Assembly (NCBI GenBank): GCA_902550325.1
Contig: CACCYT010000003.1
Span: forward strand, 1-64,000
Direction: 5' to 3'
From: an uncultured Bacteroidota bacterium
GTDB taxonomy: Bacteria; Bacteroidota; Bacteroidia; Flavobacteriales; Flavobacteriaceae
Length of the DNA stretch: 64,000 bases
Shown: piece after piece, positions 45,109-54,329 of the stretch
Position numbering within the stretch: position 1 is the first letter of the stretch
Layout of the letters: every line of letters starts with the position of its first letter
The notes under the pieces: generated by a model
What the model was told of the DNA's origin: nothing
The model's input: only the letters and a program-made list of their open reading frames with translations
The model's database searches: none
Position numbers and translations under genes: made by a program

Positions 45109-46713
45109 TTACATTCTAAAAGTACCAAATGAATCACTACCTTTTATATCTTCTTTATAAATCACCTCAACACATAACCTTAAATACTCCCTTGTATTTC
45201 TTGGATCTATCACCGAATCATCCATCACATTCGAGGTGGTATGCCAAATTGATGCTTTTTTTTCAGAATCAGAAATCAAATTTTTTTTGTCACGATTCAG
45301 TTTACGTTTATCTATCTTTTTATTTGCTTTTAAAGCTGAATTTATTTTAATAATTTCCATAACACCAGCAAGTTGTTCAGCTCCCATAACCCCCGATTTT
45401 ACGTTTGGATATGCAAATAAAAACCTTGGGTTAAAAGATCTTCCACACATTGCATAATTTCCTGCACCATATGAATTACCAACCAATAATGTTATGTGTA
45501 GCACCTCACTTCCAGCAACTGCATGAATTAATTGAGATCCATGATTGATTATTCCATTTTGTTCGTGCCTTCTACCAACCATGAATCCAGTTGTATTTTG
45601 GATAAACAAAAGTGGAATATTTGATTTATTTGCAAGTTGTATAAATTGAGTAGCCTTTTTAGCTGATTCACTAAATATGACCCCATTACTTGCAAGAATG
45701 CCTATTTTCTTATCATTTATCTTTGACCAACCACATACTAGAGTAGGACCAAAACTTTCTTTAAATTCAAAGAACTCCGAATTATCAACAAATCTTACAA
45801 TTAAATCACGAATATCGAACGGATTTTTTAAATTAAAAGGTATGATTCCTAAAATTTCATTTTTATCAAATTTTGGAGGATTAATGTCAGTATGGGAATC
45901 GAAGCTTACGTCTTTAATATTGAATTCTACAATTTTCCTTGCAATTTTAATAGCTTCATCTTCGGATTTAGCAAGAAAATCTGAAACACCAGAAATATTG
46001 CTATGCATCTTTGCACCTCCCAATTCTTCCTCATTAGACTCTTCATTTGTAGCCATTTTTACTAGGGGAGGACCAGCCAAAAAAACTTTTGCTTGATCTT
46101 GTTGCATAATGGTATAATCAGACATACCGGGGAAATATGCACCCCCTGCTGTGGCATTACCAAATACTACTGATATTGTTTGAATGCCATTTTTACTTCG
46201 AGATGACATTTCTTTAAATATTTTACCATAATTATTAAATACAGTATCCTGATCCGGAAGATTTGCTCCTCCACTTTCAACTAGATTTATAGTTGGAAGT
46301 TTATTTTCTTTTGCGATTTCGCATAGGCGAAGGTTTTTGAGACTTGTAGCATAATCGACAACACCTCCTTTTTTTGTTCCAATATTCGCATTTATTATAC
46401 AAAGTTTTTTTGAAACAAAAGCAATTCCACAAATGGTTGTCCCACCAGGGCCGAATCCATTTTCATGATTTAACCCTGCAAGTGGCATTAATTCAAGAAA
46501 TGGACTATCTAAATCTATAAGTTTTTTAATTTTTTTGGTTGCTAAAGATTTACCTCTTTTTTTTGCTTGATCAAGTGCAGTTTCTGAACCTAAAATCTTT
46601 GTTTTATCTAAATTCTTATTAAGATCGTCAATTAGCTTTAACATTGCTTTTTTATTGGACTTAAAAGATGCGCTCCTGTTATTAATTGAAGATATAAATG
46701 AGTTCATAATCAT
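45109..46713 (-). CDS. Acyl-CoA carboxylase carboxyltransferase (beta) subunit, methylcrotonyl type
   Basis: Carboxyltransferase half of a biotin-dependent acyl-CoA carboxylase, 534 residues. CoA- and biotin-site blocks: FLELMPLAG, GGTICGIAFVSKKLCIINANIGTKKGGV, LVESGGANLPDQDTVF, GNATAGGAYFPGMSDYTIM, FIQNTTGFMVGRRHEQNGIINHG, LLVGNSYGAGNYAMCGRSF. The NTTGFMVG signature and length fit methylcrotonyl-CoA or a related (geranyl-CoA) carboxylase better than propionyl-CoA. The biotin-carrying alpha subunit is not in the window. It opens a leftward three-gene set. Confidence 0.9.
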   Translation of the reverse strand: MIMNSFISSINNRSASFKSNKKAMLKLIDDLNKNLDKTKILGSETALDQAKKRGKSLATKKIKKLIDLDSPFLELMPLAGLNHENGFGPGGTTICGIAFVSKKLCIINANIGTKKGGVVDYATSLKNLRLCEIAKENKLPTINLVESGGANLPDQDTVFNNYGKIFKEMSSRSKNGIQTISVVFGNATAGGAYFPGMSDYTIMQQDQAKVFLAGPPLVKMATNEESNEEELGGAKMHSNISGVSDFLAKSEDEAIKIARKIVEFNIKDVSFDSHTDINPPKFDKNEILGIIPFNLKNPFDIRDLIVRFVDNSEFFEFKESFGPTLVCGWSKINDKKIGILASNGVIFSESAKKATQFIQLANKSNIPLLFIQNTTGFMVGRRHEQNGIINHGSQLIHAVAGSEVLHITLLVGNSYGAGNYAMCGRSFNPRFLFAYPNVKSGVMGAEQLAGVMEIIKINSALKANKKIDKRKLNRDKKNLISDSEKKASIWHTTSNVMDDSVIDPRNTREYLRLCVEVIYKEDIKGSDSFGTFRM

Positions 46714-46800
46714 TTACTAAGATAGCTAATATATCAGTAAATTATCAACCAACAGAGTGTTATAAATTATCTCAAAAATAAATTGTTATATTTAGCTTTT

Positions 46801-48465
46801 ATGAACGAAAAATTTTACGATTTTCCATTTTATAAATGGGAAAAAGAAAAAGCAAATGACCCCTTTTTAAGACAACCCTTGGGCGATGATTGGGAAGAAT
46901 ATACTTGGGCTGAAGCAGGAATTATGGCAAGAAAATTAGCAACTGCTATTGAAGGGTACAATCTTCCTCCTAAGTCTCATATTGGATTGATTTCAAAAAA
47001 CTGTAGAGAGTGGGTTATAGCTGATCTAGCTATTATGATGTCAGGCCATATTTCTGTCCCTTTTTTTCCAACTCTAAAATCATATGAATTAGAAAATCTT
47101 ATTGATTTTGGAGAAGTTAAATTATTATTTGCAGGTAAATTAGAGAATTGGGAAGAACAAAAAAAAGGAGTTAAAAATGTACCCTTAATTTCCTTTCCAA
47201 CTTATCAAAATCATTCTACAATTGATAACTCTGTCAAATGGGTTGATATAATGAATGAAAATGAACCAAAAAAAGATGATTATTATCCTAAAATGGACGA
47301 TATATGGACGATAATTTTTACATCAGGCACAACTGGTGATCCTAAAGGGGTTGTATTAGATTACAAAACAGTTTTTTTAACCAAGATCATCATTGAAAGT
47401 GAAGTAAATCCTCTTGCTGTTGATAAAAACGGTAATAATACTTTTATTTCATATATGCCTCTGAATCATATCTTTGAAAGGGTTGTCATAGAGTTTTCGT
47501 GCCTCAGATACGGTGGAACCATATCATTTGTTGAATCATTGGAAACATTTGGTAAAAATCTAGCAGATGTCCAACCTACTACTTTTGCAGGTGTACCTCG
47601 AATTTATAATAAATTTAAAGAAAAGGTTCTTGAAAAAATGCCACAAAAAAGATTAAATATTTTGTTAAAAATACCGTTGATATCAAGTTTGGTAAAGAAA
47701 AAAATTAAGAAATCTTTAGGTTGGTCAAGAGCTAATGCAATTGTTAGTGGAGCTGCATTTTTACCTCAGGCATTAATAGACTGGTATAAGATATTGGATG
47801 TTAACATACTCAATGGTTACGGTATGACTGAAAACTGTTGTGTATGTTCCTACTTAGATACTATAAATAAAGAAGGAAAGGGTTCAGTTGGTATACCATG
47901 GGATGCAGTTGATATAAAGATTGGTGATGAAGGAGAAATATGGACTAAAAGCCCATATTTATTAAAAGAATATTACAAAAATAAGGAACTAACAGCGGAA
48001 GTCATTAAAGATGGCTGGTTCAACACTGGTGATAAAGGTTACTTGGATGACAAAGGATATCTATTTATTACAGGAAGAGTAAAAGATATATTTAAAACAT
48101 CCAAAGGTAAGTATATTGAACCCTCTGTGATTGAGGCTGAGTTTGAAAAAGCTAATCTTTTTCAACAGGTTTGTGTTGTTGGTTTAAATTTGCCTCAACC
48201 AATACTACTGGGTGTACCTAATGAAATTGCCTTATTAAATAAACAAGTCACAACTGAAAGGATAAAAGAGTTTTTACATCAAATTAATTCAGGAATGGAT
48301 AATTATAAAAGAATAGAAAAGGTTGTTTTTGTAAAGCAAGAGTGGACCCCTGACAATAACCTAACAACTCCAACTCTTAAAATCAAACGAGCTAAAATAG
48401 ATGAGAGGTTTTCCGAAAATTATGAAAACTGGTATAAACAGAAAGAAAGTATTTTGTGGGAGTAG
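46801..48465 (+). CDS. Long-chain acyl-CoA synthetase (AMP-binding)
   Basis: Activates a carboxylic acid as acyl-CoA through an acyl-AMP intermediate. AMP-binding loop TIIFTSGTTGDPKGVVLDYK, LNHIFERVV, ILNGYGMTENCCV, GWFNTGDKGYLDDKGYLFITGRVKDIFKTSKGKYIEPSVIE; the Lys of KTSKGK and terminal region complete the site. 554 residues from ATG 46801, preferred to the in-frame TTG at 46783. The divergent neighbour genes are acyl-CoA enzymes, so the ligase may feed them. Fatty acid is the likely substrate. Confidence 0.93.
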   Translation: MNEKFYDFPFYKWEKEKANDPFLRQPLGDDWEEYTWAEAGIMARKLATAIEGYNLPPKSHIGLISKNCREWVIADLAIMMSGHISVPFFPTLKSYELENLIDFGEVKLLFAGKLENWEEQKKGVKNVPLISFPTYQNHSTIDNSVKWVDIMNENEPKKDDYYPKMDDIWTIIFTSGTTGDPKGVVLDYKTVFLTKIIIESEVNPLAVDKNGNNTFISYMPLNHIFERVVIEFSCLRYGGTISFVESLETFGKNLADVQPTTFAGVPRIYNKFKEKVLEKMPQKRLNILLKIPLISSLVKKKIKKSLGWSRANAIVSGAAFLPQALIDWYKILDVNILNGYGMTENCCVCSYLDTINKEGKGSVGIPWDAVDIKIGDEGEIWTKSPYLLKEYYKNKELTAEVIKDGWFNTGDKGYLDDKGYLFITGRVKDIFKTSKGKYIEPSVIEAEFEKANLFQQVCVVGLNLPQPILLGVPNEIALLNKQVTTERIKEFLHQINSGMDNYKRIEKVVFVKQEWTPDNNLTTPTLKIKRAKIDERFSENYENWYKQKESILWE

Positions 48466-48505
48466 TTTTTTATTAAATCCTTAAATTAGTGAGAAATTTA
48501 AAAAA

Positions 48506-49036
48506 ATGAGAAATTTAATATTATTGATACTATTTTCTGTCTTTACCTTTTCTTGCGATACGCCCACAAAACAAGAAGCTGAAATGGAGAGGGCACCAGG
48601 TTTTGCTCGAACTCAAGCTGGAGAGCAGTATAGCGCTAATGATGCTAATCCAGCGAACTTGGATATTTGGGATAAATACATTGATGCTCACAACAATCGT
48701 GATTTGGAATTAATTGCTAGTATGAATATTGATTCTACTCAGATGGGAGATTTTAGAATTTTAAGTCCAAATGGACAAATCATTAGGGGATCTGATACCC
48801 AAATTGAATTCTTAAAAGGTTGGTTTGAGGCTGAAAACCCAACATGGAGAACATATTTTTCCTACACAATGAAAGTTGACGGTCAAAATGGTGAATGGGT
48901 GATTTCGGGAGCTGAGTTAAAAAGAACTGTTGACGGACAAGAGGTTACTACTTATGATGTTGCCGATGTTTACATTGAAGAGGGAAAAATTGGTGCTTTT
49001 TGGGTCTTTCGCAGAGATGCTGTTCCAACAGAGTAA
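48506..49036 (+). CDS. NTF2-like (SnoaL-type) lipoprotein 1
   Basis: Function unknown. Signal with lipobox FTFSC, then about 50 residues of linker, then a cone-shaped NTF2-like fold: LDIWDKYIDAHNNRDLELIASM, IIRGSDTQIEFLKGWFEAENPTWRT, GEWVISGAELKRTVDGQEVTTYDVADVYIEEGKIGAFWVF. Typical for SnoaL-like proteins, some of which are enzymes and some binding modules. It is one of three such lipoproteins in this region (see 59882 and 60411). A good terminator follows. 176 residues. Confidence 0.8.
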   Translation: MRNLILLILFSVFTFSCDTPTKQEAEMERAPGFARTQAGEQYSANDANPANLDIWDKYIDAHNNRDLELIASMNIDSTQMGDFRILSPNGQIIRGSDTQIEFLKGWFEAENPTWRTYFSYTMKVDGQNGEWVISGAELKRTVDGQEVTTYDVADVYIEEGKIGAFWVFRRDAVPTE

Positions 49037-49057
49037 TTCAGATATATTCATAAAAAT

Positions 49058-49080
49058 AGGGAGATTTCTATCTCCCTTTT
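49058..49080 (+). terminator. Intrinsic terminator after NTF2-like gene 1
   Basis: Eight-pair stem AGGGAGAT / ATCTCCCT with loop TTCT, ending in TTTT, 21 bp after the stop. It separates this gene from the following glycosidase unit. Confidence 0.8.
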
Positions 49081-49094
49081 ATATCTTAATCGTT

Positions 49095-49235
49095 ATGAAC
49101 AGAAATTCATCACTTGATGACTTTATAAAACACTTAGAAAATAGAATAGAAATAGGTGATTATAAAAATTCTGTTCACAAAATAACATTTATGACGACTT
49201 TACATGTCATAAAAAAAATAATTCGAGAAAAATAA
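49095..49235 (+). CDS. Small ORF (46 residues) preceding the GH3 gene
   Basis: Unrecognised. ATG 49095 opens after the terminator at 49058 and stops 3 bp before the glycosidase start. The product (MNRNSSLDDFIKHLENRIEI..., ending HVIKKIIREK) would be a soluble helical peptide. Position and spacing suggest it is translated as a leader gene of the glycosidase transcript, but short length keeps this tentative. Confidence 0.4.
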   Translation: MNRNSSLDDFIKHLENRIEIGDYKNSVHKITFMTTLHVIKKIIREK

Positions 49236-49238
49236 ATT

Positions 49239-51551
49239 ATGAAAAAGTTATTACTATTAACATTATCATTATTCGTTTTCATTTCATGTGAAAACAATAA
49301 TGAATTAAAATATTTAAATAAAGAGTTGAGTGTAGACGAAAGGTTAGATGATTTAATGAAAATGATGACTTTAGAAGAAAAAGTTGCTCAGATGACTCAA
49401 TTTGTAGGTTTGAATTACATCACTGACGCTGACAGAAACATGACTGCAGAAGAAATTCTTAACAGTGATAGTAGAGCATCATATCCAGGTCTTTTAAAAA
49501 GAGATATTGCTAAAATGGTTAGTGATGGAAAAATAGGCTCTTTTCTTCACGTATTAACTCTGAAAGAAGCCAATAGATTGCAAGAGTTGGCACAGAAGTC
49601 TAGATTGAAAATTCCATTACTAATTGGAATTGATGCGATTCATGGCAATGGAATGGTAGCTGGCACAACAGTTTATCCCTCTCCAATTTCATTGGCATCA
49701 ACTTTTGATGAAAAAATTGCTCACCAAATCGGCAAAGAAACAGCTATTGAGGTGAGAGCTTTCGGATCACATTGGTCTTTTACACCAAATATAGATGTTT
49801 TGAGAGATCCAAGATGGGGAAGAGTCGGTGAGACTTTCGGTGAAGATCCGTATTTAGTAGGTAATTTTGGTGTAGAGATGATCAAAGGTCTTCAATCTGA
49901 GGATTTCTCTGGCTATGATCATGTAATTGCTTGTGCAAAGCATTTTGCAGCTGGTTCAGAGCCTGTTAATGGGTTAAATGTGTCACCAATGGATATATCA
50001 GAAAGAACCCTGAGGGAAATTTATCTAAAACCTTTTAAAAGAGCTGTAGATGCAGGTGTTTACTCTGTGATGGCTGCACATAATGAAATAAATGGTATTC
50101 CGTCTCACATGCACAAAGAATTATTGACAGATGTAATGAGAGATGAATTTGAGTTTGATGGTTTTTATGTCAGTGATTGGCTTGATATAAATAGAATTAA
50201 CAGTCTACATAGAATTGCTAAAGATTTTAAGGAGGCCATATTTTTTGCTGTTGATGCTGGAATGGATATGAACATGCATGGTCCAAATTTTTTGGAAAAT
50301 GTTGTAAAATTGGTTGAAGAAGGGAAATTAAGTCAAGAAAGGATTGACTTCTCAGCAAGAAAAATATTATATGCAAAATTTAAATTAGGTCTATTTGAAA
50401 ATCCATTTGTTGATCCAAACGAAATACAAAACAAAGTCTTTACGAAAGAGCACAAAGAAACTGCACTTAATGCAGCTAGAAAATCCATTGTATTGTTAAA
50501 AAACGATGGAATATTACCAATGTCAAAAAACAAGGGTAGAAAGATATTGGTAACAGGACCAAATGCAAATAATCATTCTGTTCTTGGCGATTGGGTTTGG
50601 GCTCAACCTGATGAAAATGTAACAACAATTTACGAAGGAATAAACTCACTTGGATCAAGTAAGGGTTTTAATATTGATTTTTATGATTCAAACGAAGATA
50701 TAAGATCAATTTCTGACAGTGATATTAGAAAGACAGTTAACTATGCTAGAAATTATGATCAAATAGTTGTGGTTGTTGGAGATAACTCTCAGAGAAATTT
50801 AAAAAATAAAAAAACTGCTGGTGAGAATATGGGTAGAGCAAATTTAAATTTAGCCGGAAAACAATTACAATTGGTAAAAAAGTTAAAGGAAATCAACAAA
50901 AATGTTGTTGTTGTATATGTTAATGGAAAACCTATCGCAGAGCCATGGATTGATGAAAATATTTCTGGTGTAATTGAGTCTTGGGAATCTGGTAGTATGG
51001 CTGGAAAAGCTGTGGCTGATGTTCTTTTTGGAGATTTTAACCCAGGAGGGAAGCTTCCTTTAACTTTTCCAAGAAGTGTTGGTCAATTACAAATGATTTA
51101 TAACCACAAGCCCTCTCAATATTTTCATAAATATGCATTTGAAAAAGTTACCCCATTGTATCCATTTGGACATGGTTTAAGTTATTCAAATTTTGAATAT
51201 TCTGAGTTTAAAGTGAATGGAGTTGTCAATGACGAAATTTCTATTTCTGTTAGTTTGACAAATGATAGTGATTTTGATGGGGAAGAAGTTGTTCAATTAT
51301 ACTTTAGAGACTCCTATAGTTCAGTTACAAGACCTGTTAAAGAATTAGTCCGCTACAAAAGAATTTTGATTGGATCAGGTGAAACTGTAACAGTTGATTT
51401 TAAAGTTGATGTTAAAGATTTAGCATTTTATGATATTGATATGAATTTTTGTGTTGAGATGGGTGAGTTTGAGTTTATGGTTGGTGGATCTTCTAATAAC
51501 AATCAATTAATTAGCGAAACTGTTGAAATTAAAAAAAGATACGAATACTAA
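49239..51551 (+). CDS. Family GH3 beta-glycosidase, exported lipoprotein (BglX-like)
   Basis: Retaining glycosidase that frees sugars (typically beta-glucose or xylose) from oligosaccharides. Lipobox FVFISC. The catalytic domain carries RWGRVGETFGEDPYL, the substrate-binding KHFAAGSEP, and the nucleophile Asp313 in GFYVSDWLD. The second alpha/beta domain (GRKILVTGPNANNHSVLGDW, VVVGDNSQ) and a fibronectin III-like C-terminal domain (LYPFGHGLSYSNFEYSEF) are complete. 770 residues. BglX-type enzymes degrade beta-glucan oligomers such as laminarin, and this fits a marine flavobacterium; the exact linkage cannot be read. Confidence 0.93.
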   Translation: MKKLLLLTLSLFVFISCENNNELKYLNKELSVDERLDDLMKMMTLEEKVAQMTQFVGLNYITDADRNMTAEEILNSDSRASYPGLLKRDIAKMVSDGKIGSFLHVLTLKEANRLQELAQKSRLKIPLLIGIDAIHGNGMVAGTTVYPSPISLASTFDEKIAHQIGKETAIEVRAFGSHWSFTPNIDVLRDPRWGRVGETFGEDPYLVGNFGVEMIKGLQSEDFSGYDHVIACAKHFAAGSEPVNGLNVSPMDISERTLREIYLKPFKRAVDAGVYSVMAAHNEINGIPSHMHKELLTDVMRDEFEFDGFYVSDWLDINRINSLHRIAKDFKEAIFFAVDAGMDMNMHGPNFLENVVKLVEEGKLSQERIDFSARKILYAKFKLGLFENPFVDPNEIQNKVFTKEHKETALNAARKSIVLLKNDGILPMSKNKGRKILVTGPNANNHSVLGDWVWAQPDENVTTIYEGINSLGSSKGFNIDFYDSNEDIRSISDSDIRKTVNYARNYDQIVVVVGDNSQRNLKNKKTAGENMGRANLNLAGKQLQLVKKLKEINKNVVVVYVNGKPIAEPWIDENISGVIESWESGSMAGKAVADVLFGDFNPGGKLPLTFPRSVGQLQMIYNHKPSQYFHKYAFEKVTPLYPFGHGLSYSNFEYSEFKVNGVVNDEISISVSLTNDSDFDGEEVVQLYFRDSYSSVTRPVKELVRYKRILIGSGETVTVDFKVDVKDLAFYDIDMNFCVEMGEFEFMVGGSSNNNQLISETVEIKKRYEY

Positions 51552-51554
51552 AGA

Positions 51555-54092
51555 TTAGTCAACAGTCACAGTTCCATTAACAGTAATTGTACCACTATTT
51601 GTAAGTGTACCATGAATTGTAAGTGTTCCGTCAATTGTTAATGAGGCACCTGATTTAACTGTCAAATCTCTTAAATCAACTGAACTAGAAATTACTGGAG
51701 CATTTCCAGCATTTTCAATAACAGGGGACTTATCAGCAGTTGGCACTACATTCAAACCCCAGTTTCCGGATGTATTCCATGCTTGACTTTCACTACCATC
51801 CCAATGATTAGAAAGTTCATAAGCACCAATATCATCAGAATTGCCTTGCGGACGATTAATGCCACTCACATCGTTTTCTGGGGCATAACTAGCATCAGCT
51901 GCATCAATTGCATCACTCCATGAGCTTGATAATTTATAGTCTCTATTGGATAAATTATTATCATCTGCATTAATGAATTGCCCATTTGATGTAATAAAGT
52001 CCGATGCGCTTAAACTTTGATTACCACCGGCTACATTCGTTCCAGATCCAGCAATATTTTTATTTGAACCAAAATTTACGCTGCTTACAGACCAATCACT
52101 TTCAACAAAGTTAACATATGCATGATCATTGGAGTTTTTAGCGAAACTTATGTTATTGTATATATTGACATTGGAGGATGAGTGGACGACAATGCCTGTA
52201 TAATTTTGTCTTCCGGAACCAAGTGGTGTCTTCCATGAAGAACTTGATCCTTCACTACTTTCATATGTATGATTTCCTGCTGAAACCCAATCTGAATCAT
52301 TACTAGAGGGAACTTCACCATTTTTATAGACAGTATTGTTGTAAACATTAGCATAATCAGTTTTGTGGACAACAACACCATTCATGCCATTTCCATATGA
52401 GACATTATTAGCAAAAAGAAAAGTTCCATAATAAGATCCATGAGGATTATAATTTGGGTTTGATCCCCCAGAATCATCAGAATCGTAAGAGTTTCTAGTT
52501 ATGTAGCATCCTGATCCATCTACAATTTTATTTCGACCTCCACACGCGTAATCATCTTTGTTGGGATCATATGAACCACTAGTTGAACAATCATATGATG
52601 GATTGAAATAAACAATTTTATTGATATTAGCATATGTAATATTATTGGTGATCCTCATTTTAATTTTTGTTGAACTAGTATCAGCATCTCTATTTCTACT
52701 TTGAGCTACTACAATTCCACTTTCACCATTGTAAGACCACCAGGTGGTATTGTAAACAGTATTGTGAGAGACTCTTACATAGTCAGAATTATTAAATCTA
52801 ATACCAGAGTTAGGACAATCATAGACACTATTATTATGAATATTAACGTAATATCCACCCCAAACTACAATTCCCCTTCCATGATACATGTTTCTTGTTG
52901 CACTAGTATTGGATGAACTTGCTGTACGAAGGTTTATTGCATTTGTTCTGTTTGAGCTAGCTTCAGCATATGTTATTTCTTGGTTTGGTCCCTGAATTTC
53001 AAAACCTGCAACCTCAAGAAATGTAACAATCCAATCTAAATTATCATCTCCTGCATTGCTGCCTTCTGTTCCTGATCCAAACTGAAACCCACCCTTACCA
53101 TCAAATAAAATTTTTGGCGTTTCATGAACACCACTATCATCTACATAGTTCCTTATTATTATTGGGCGGTCAACTGAGCCATTCTTGTCAGCTAAAATTT
53201 TACTACCACTATTTGCTGAACCATTTCCGCTGGAATCATAATTGGTATATCTATCAATTTTTAGATATGGATCATTATTATCAGACCCCGCACTAGTTGA
53301 ACTCGGATTATCAGGCCAAGTATCATTTGTTCCATCCCAGTTGTCATTTTTATAAGTACCTGCTCTTACAAACACTAAATCTCCAGGATTCCAATTGTAA
53401 TTTAGTTGAATAGCGTTATCAATATTCTGAAAAGGTGATGCCTTTGTTCCACTTCCATTACTTGTATCACTACCATTAGTTCCGTCTCCAACATACCATG
53501 TATTAAAAGTTCCTTTTTCTAAAACGACATTATCAAGCCTATATGTCCCAGCTGATTTAAAATTTATTCTAAGCCTTCCAAGATTAGTATGTGAGGCAGT
53601 AGGGGTACTTAGTTGAAGCCTCATGTAATGCCAACCTTTATATCTTATTGTATATGATGCACTTGACAGGAAAGTGCCTTCAGCTCCACTTTTAACAATA
53701 TTAAAATCTAATTCATCTCCAATTTCTCCTTTGATATAAAAGGAAATATTCCAACTATCACTTGTTGATACATCAAATAAATAATTAGAATTTGAATTTT
53801 TTGTCATGACTCTAACATTATTATTAGCATAATCATCAGAACCTGCAACAACAACCTTAAGTGATTTTGCGTCTGTTGAACCGACTGTATCAAAGAAAAA
53901 ATCAGAATCGTCAGCAGTGATTGTACCATCACCTCCTCCAGTATACCAATATGTACTTAGACCAGAGCCATCAAAATACCCTCCCTTATTATTAGAGTCT
54001 GATACAGTATTTAGTATCCCACTATTTTGTGAGTGAGAACTAATACTAATTAGAAATACTAATGAAAAAAAAAATCTTTTTAGAAATTTCAA
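51555..54092 (-). CDS. Secreted right-handed beta-helix protein, polysaccharide-binding or lyase-like
   Basis: 845 residues. Signal peptide ends in SSHSQ. Residues 20-210 form a jelly-roll-like, carbohydrate-binding domain (SLKVVVAGSDDY, WNISFYIKGEIGDELDFNIV, YRLDNVVLEKGTF). Then a right-handed beta-helix with many turns (residues 230-740; GTKASPFQNIDNAI, VRVSHNTVYNTTWWSYNGESGIVVAQSRNRD, VNIYNNISFAKNSN, ADDNNLSNRDYKLS) as in pectate/alginate lyase-like proteins. It ends in short strand repeats (GASLTIDGTLTIHGTLTNSGTITVNG), without the T9SS sorting domain I expected. No catalytic signature was found, so the reaction is unknown. Confidence 0.8.
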   Translation of the reverse strand: MKFLKRFFFSLVFLISISSHSQNSGILNTVSDSNNKGGYFDGSGLSTYWYTGGGDGTITADDSDFFFDTVGSTDAKSLKVVVAGSDDYANNNVRVMTKNSNSNYLFDVSTSDSWNISFYIKGEIGDELDFNIVKSGAEGTFLSSASYTIRYKGWHYMRLQLSTPTASHTNLGRLRINFKSAGTYRLDNVVLEKGTFNTWYVGDGTNGSDTSNGSGTKASPFQNIDNAIQLNYNWNPGDLVFVRAGTYKNDNWDGTNDTWPDNPSSTSAGSDNNDPYLKIDRYTNYDSSGNGSANSGSKILADKNGSVDRPIIIRNYVDDSGVHETPKILFDGKGGFQFGSGTEGSNAGDDNLDWIVTFLEVAGFEIQGPNQEITYAEASSNRTNAINLRTASSSNTSATRNMYHGRGIVVWGGYYVNIHNNSVYDCPNSGIRFNNSDYVRVSHNTVYNTTWWSYNGESGIVVAQSRNRDADTSSTKIKMRITNNITYANINKIVYFNPSYDCSTSGSYDPNKDDYACGGRNKIVDGSGCYITRNSYDSDDSGGSNPNYNPHGSYYGTFLFANNVSYGNGMNGVVVHKTDYANVYNNTVYKNGEVPSSNDSDWVSAGNHTYESSEGSSSSWKTPLGSGRQNYTGIVVHSSSNVNIYNNISFAKNSNDHAYVNFVESDWSVSSVNFGSNKNIAGSGTNVAGGNQSLSASDFITSNGQFINADDNNLSNRDYKLSSSWSDAIDAADASYAPENDVSGINRPQGNSDDIGAYELSNHWDGSESQAWNTSGNWGLNVVPTADKSPVIENAGNAPVISSSVDLRDLTVKSGASLTIDGTLTIHGTLTNSGTITVNGTVTVD

Positions 54093-54122
54093 AAAAATAA
54101 TTTTAATAAAGATATTATATAT

Positions 54123-54150
54123 TAAAAAACCCTTTGCAAATGCAGAGGGT
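54123..54150 (-). terminator. Terminator after the 49-residue peptide gene
   Basis: Stem CCCTTTGCA / TGCAGAGGG (54130-54149, one wobble), followed on the minus strand by TTTTTT (54124-54129). On the plus strand there is also a T run, so it may stop both strands. It lies between the peptide gene and the beta-helix gene. Confidence 0.75.
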
Positions 54151-54174
54151 TTTTTTTTACTTAGAAAGATTTAT

Positions 54175-54324
54175 TTACGATCCCCAACCTGGTGTAGGTG
54201 GAGATTGTGCAGCACTCTTTTGCGGGTTAAGAACAATGAAAGTACCTACTGCAGTCATGGCAGCGTATTTTCCAAACTTCTTAATAGCTTCTTTTCTAGT
54301 TATTTTTGTTTGTTTCTTTTTCAT
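54175..54324 (-). CDS. 49-residue exported peptide, KKxGKYAAxTAxGTF type
   Basis: Too short for standard ORF listing. Frame ATG (54324) to TAA: MKKKQTKITRKEAIKKFGKYA then a hydrophobic stretch (AMTAVGTFIVLNPQ) and SAAQSPPTPGWGS. The arrangement (basic N-terminus, hydrophobic core, Ala-x-Ala-like cleavage after KSAAQ) is a secretion signal, leaving a Pro/Gly-rich mature peptide of about nine residues. Similar flavobacterial peptides exist in my recollection, with no known function. It starts 5 bp after the T9SS cargo gene and has its own terminator. Confidence 0.7.
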   Translation of the reverse strand: MKKKQTKITRKEAIKKFGKYAAMTAVGTFIVLNPQKSAAQSPPTPGWGS

Positions 54325-54329
54325 TGTTA

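Noticed and set aside
45129..46096. Plus-strand frames opposite the carboxylase gene
   Set aside because: Antisense shadows of a conserved enzyme with all motifs on the minus strand.
51555..51660. Possible CRISPR-like or tandem repeat at the end of the beta-helix gene
   Set aside because: Short irregular units in frame, coding for beta strands; no spacers.
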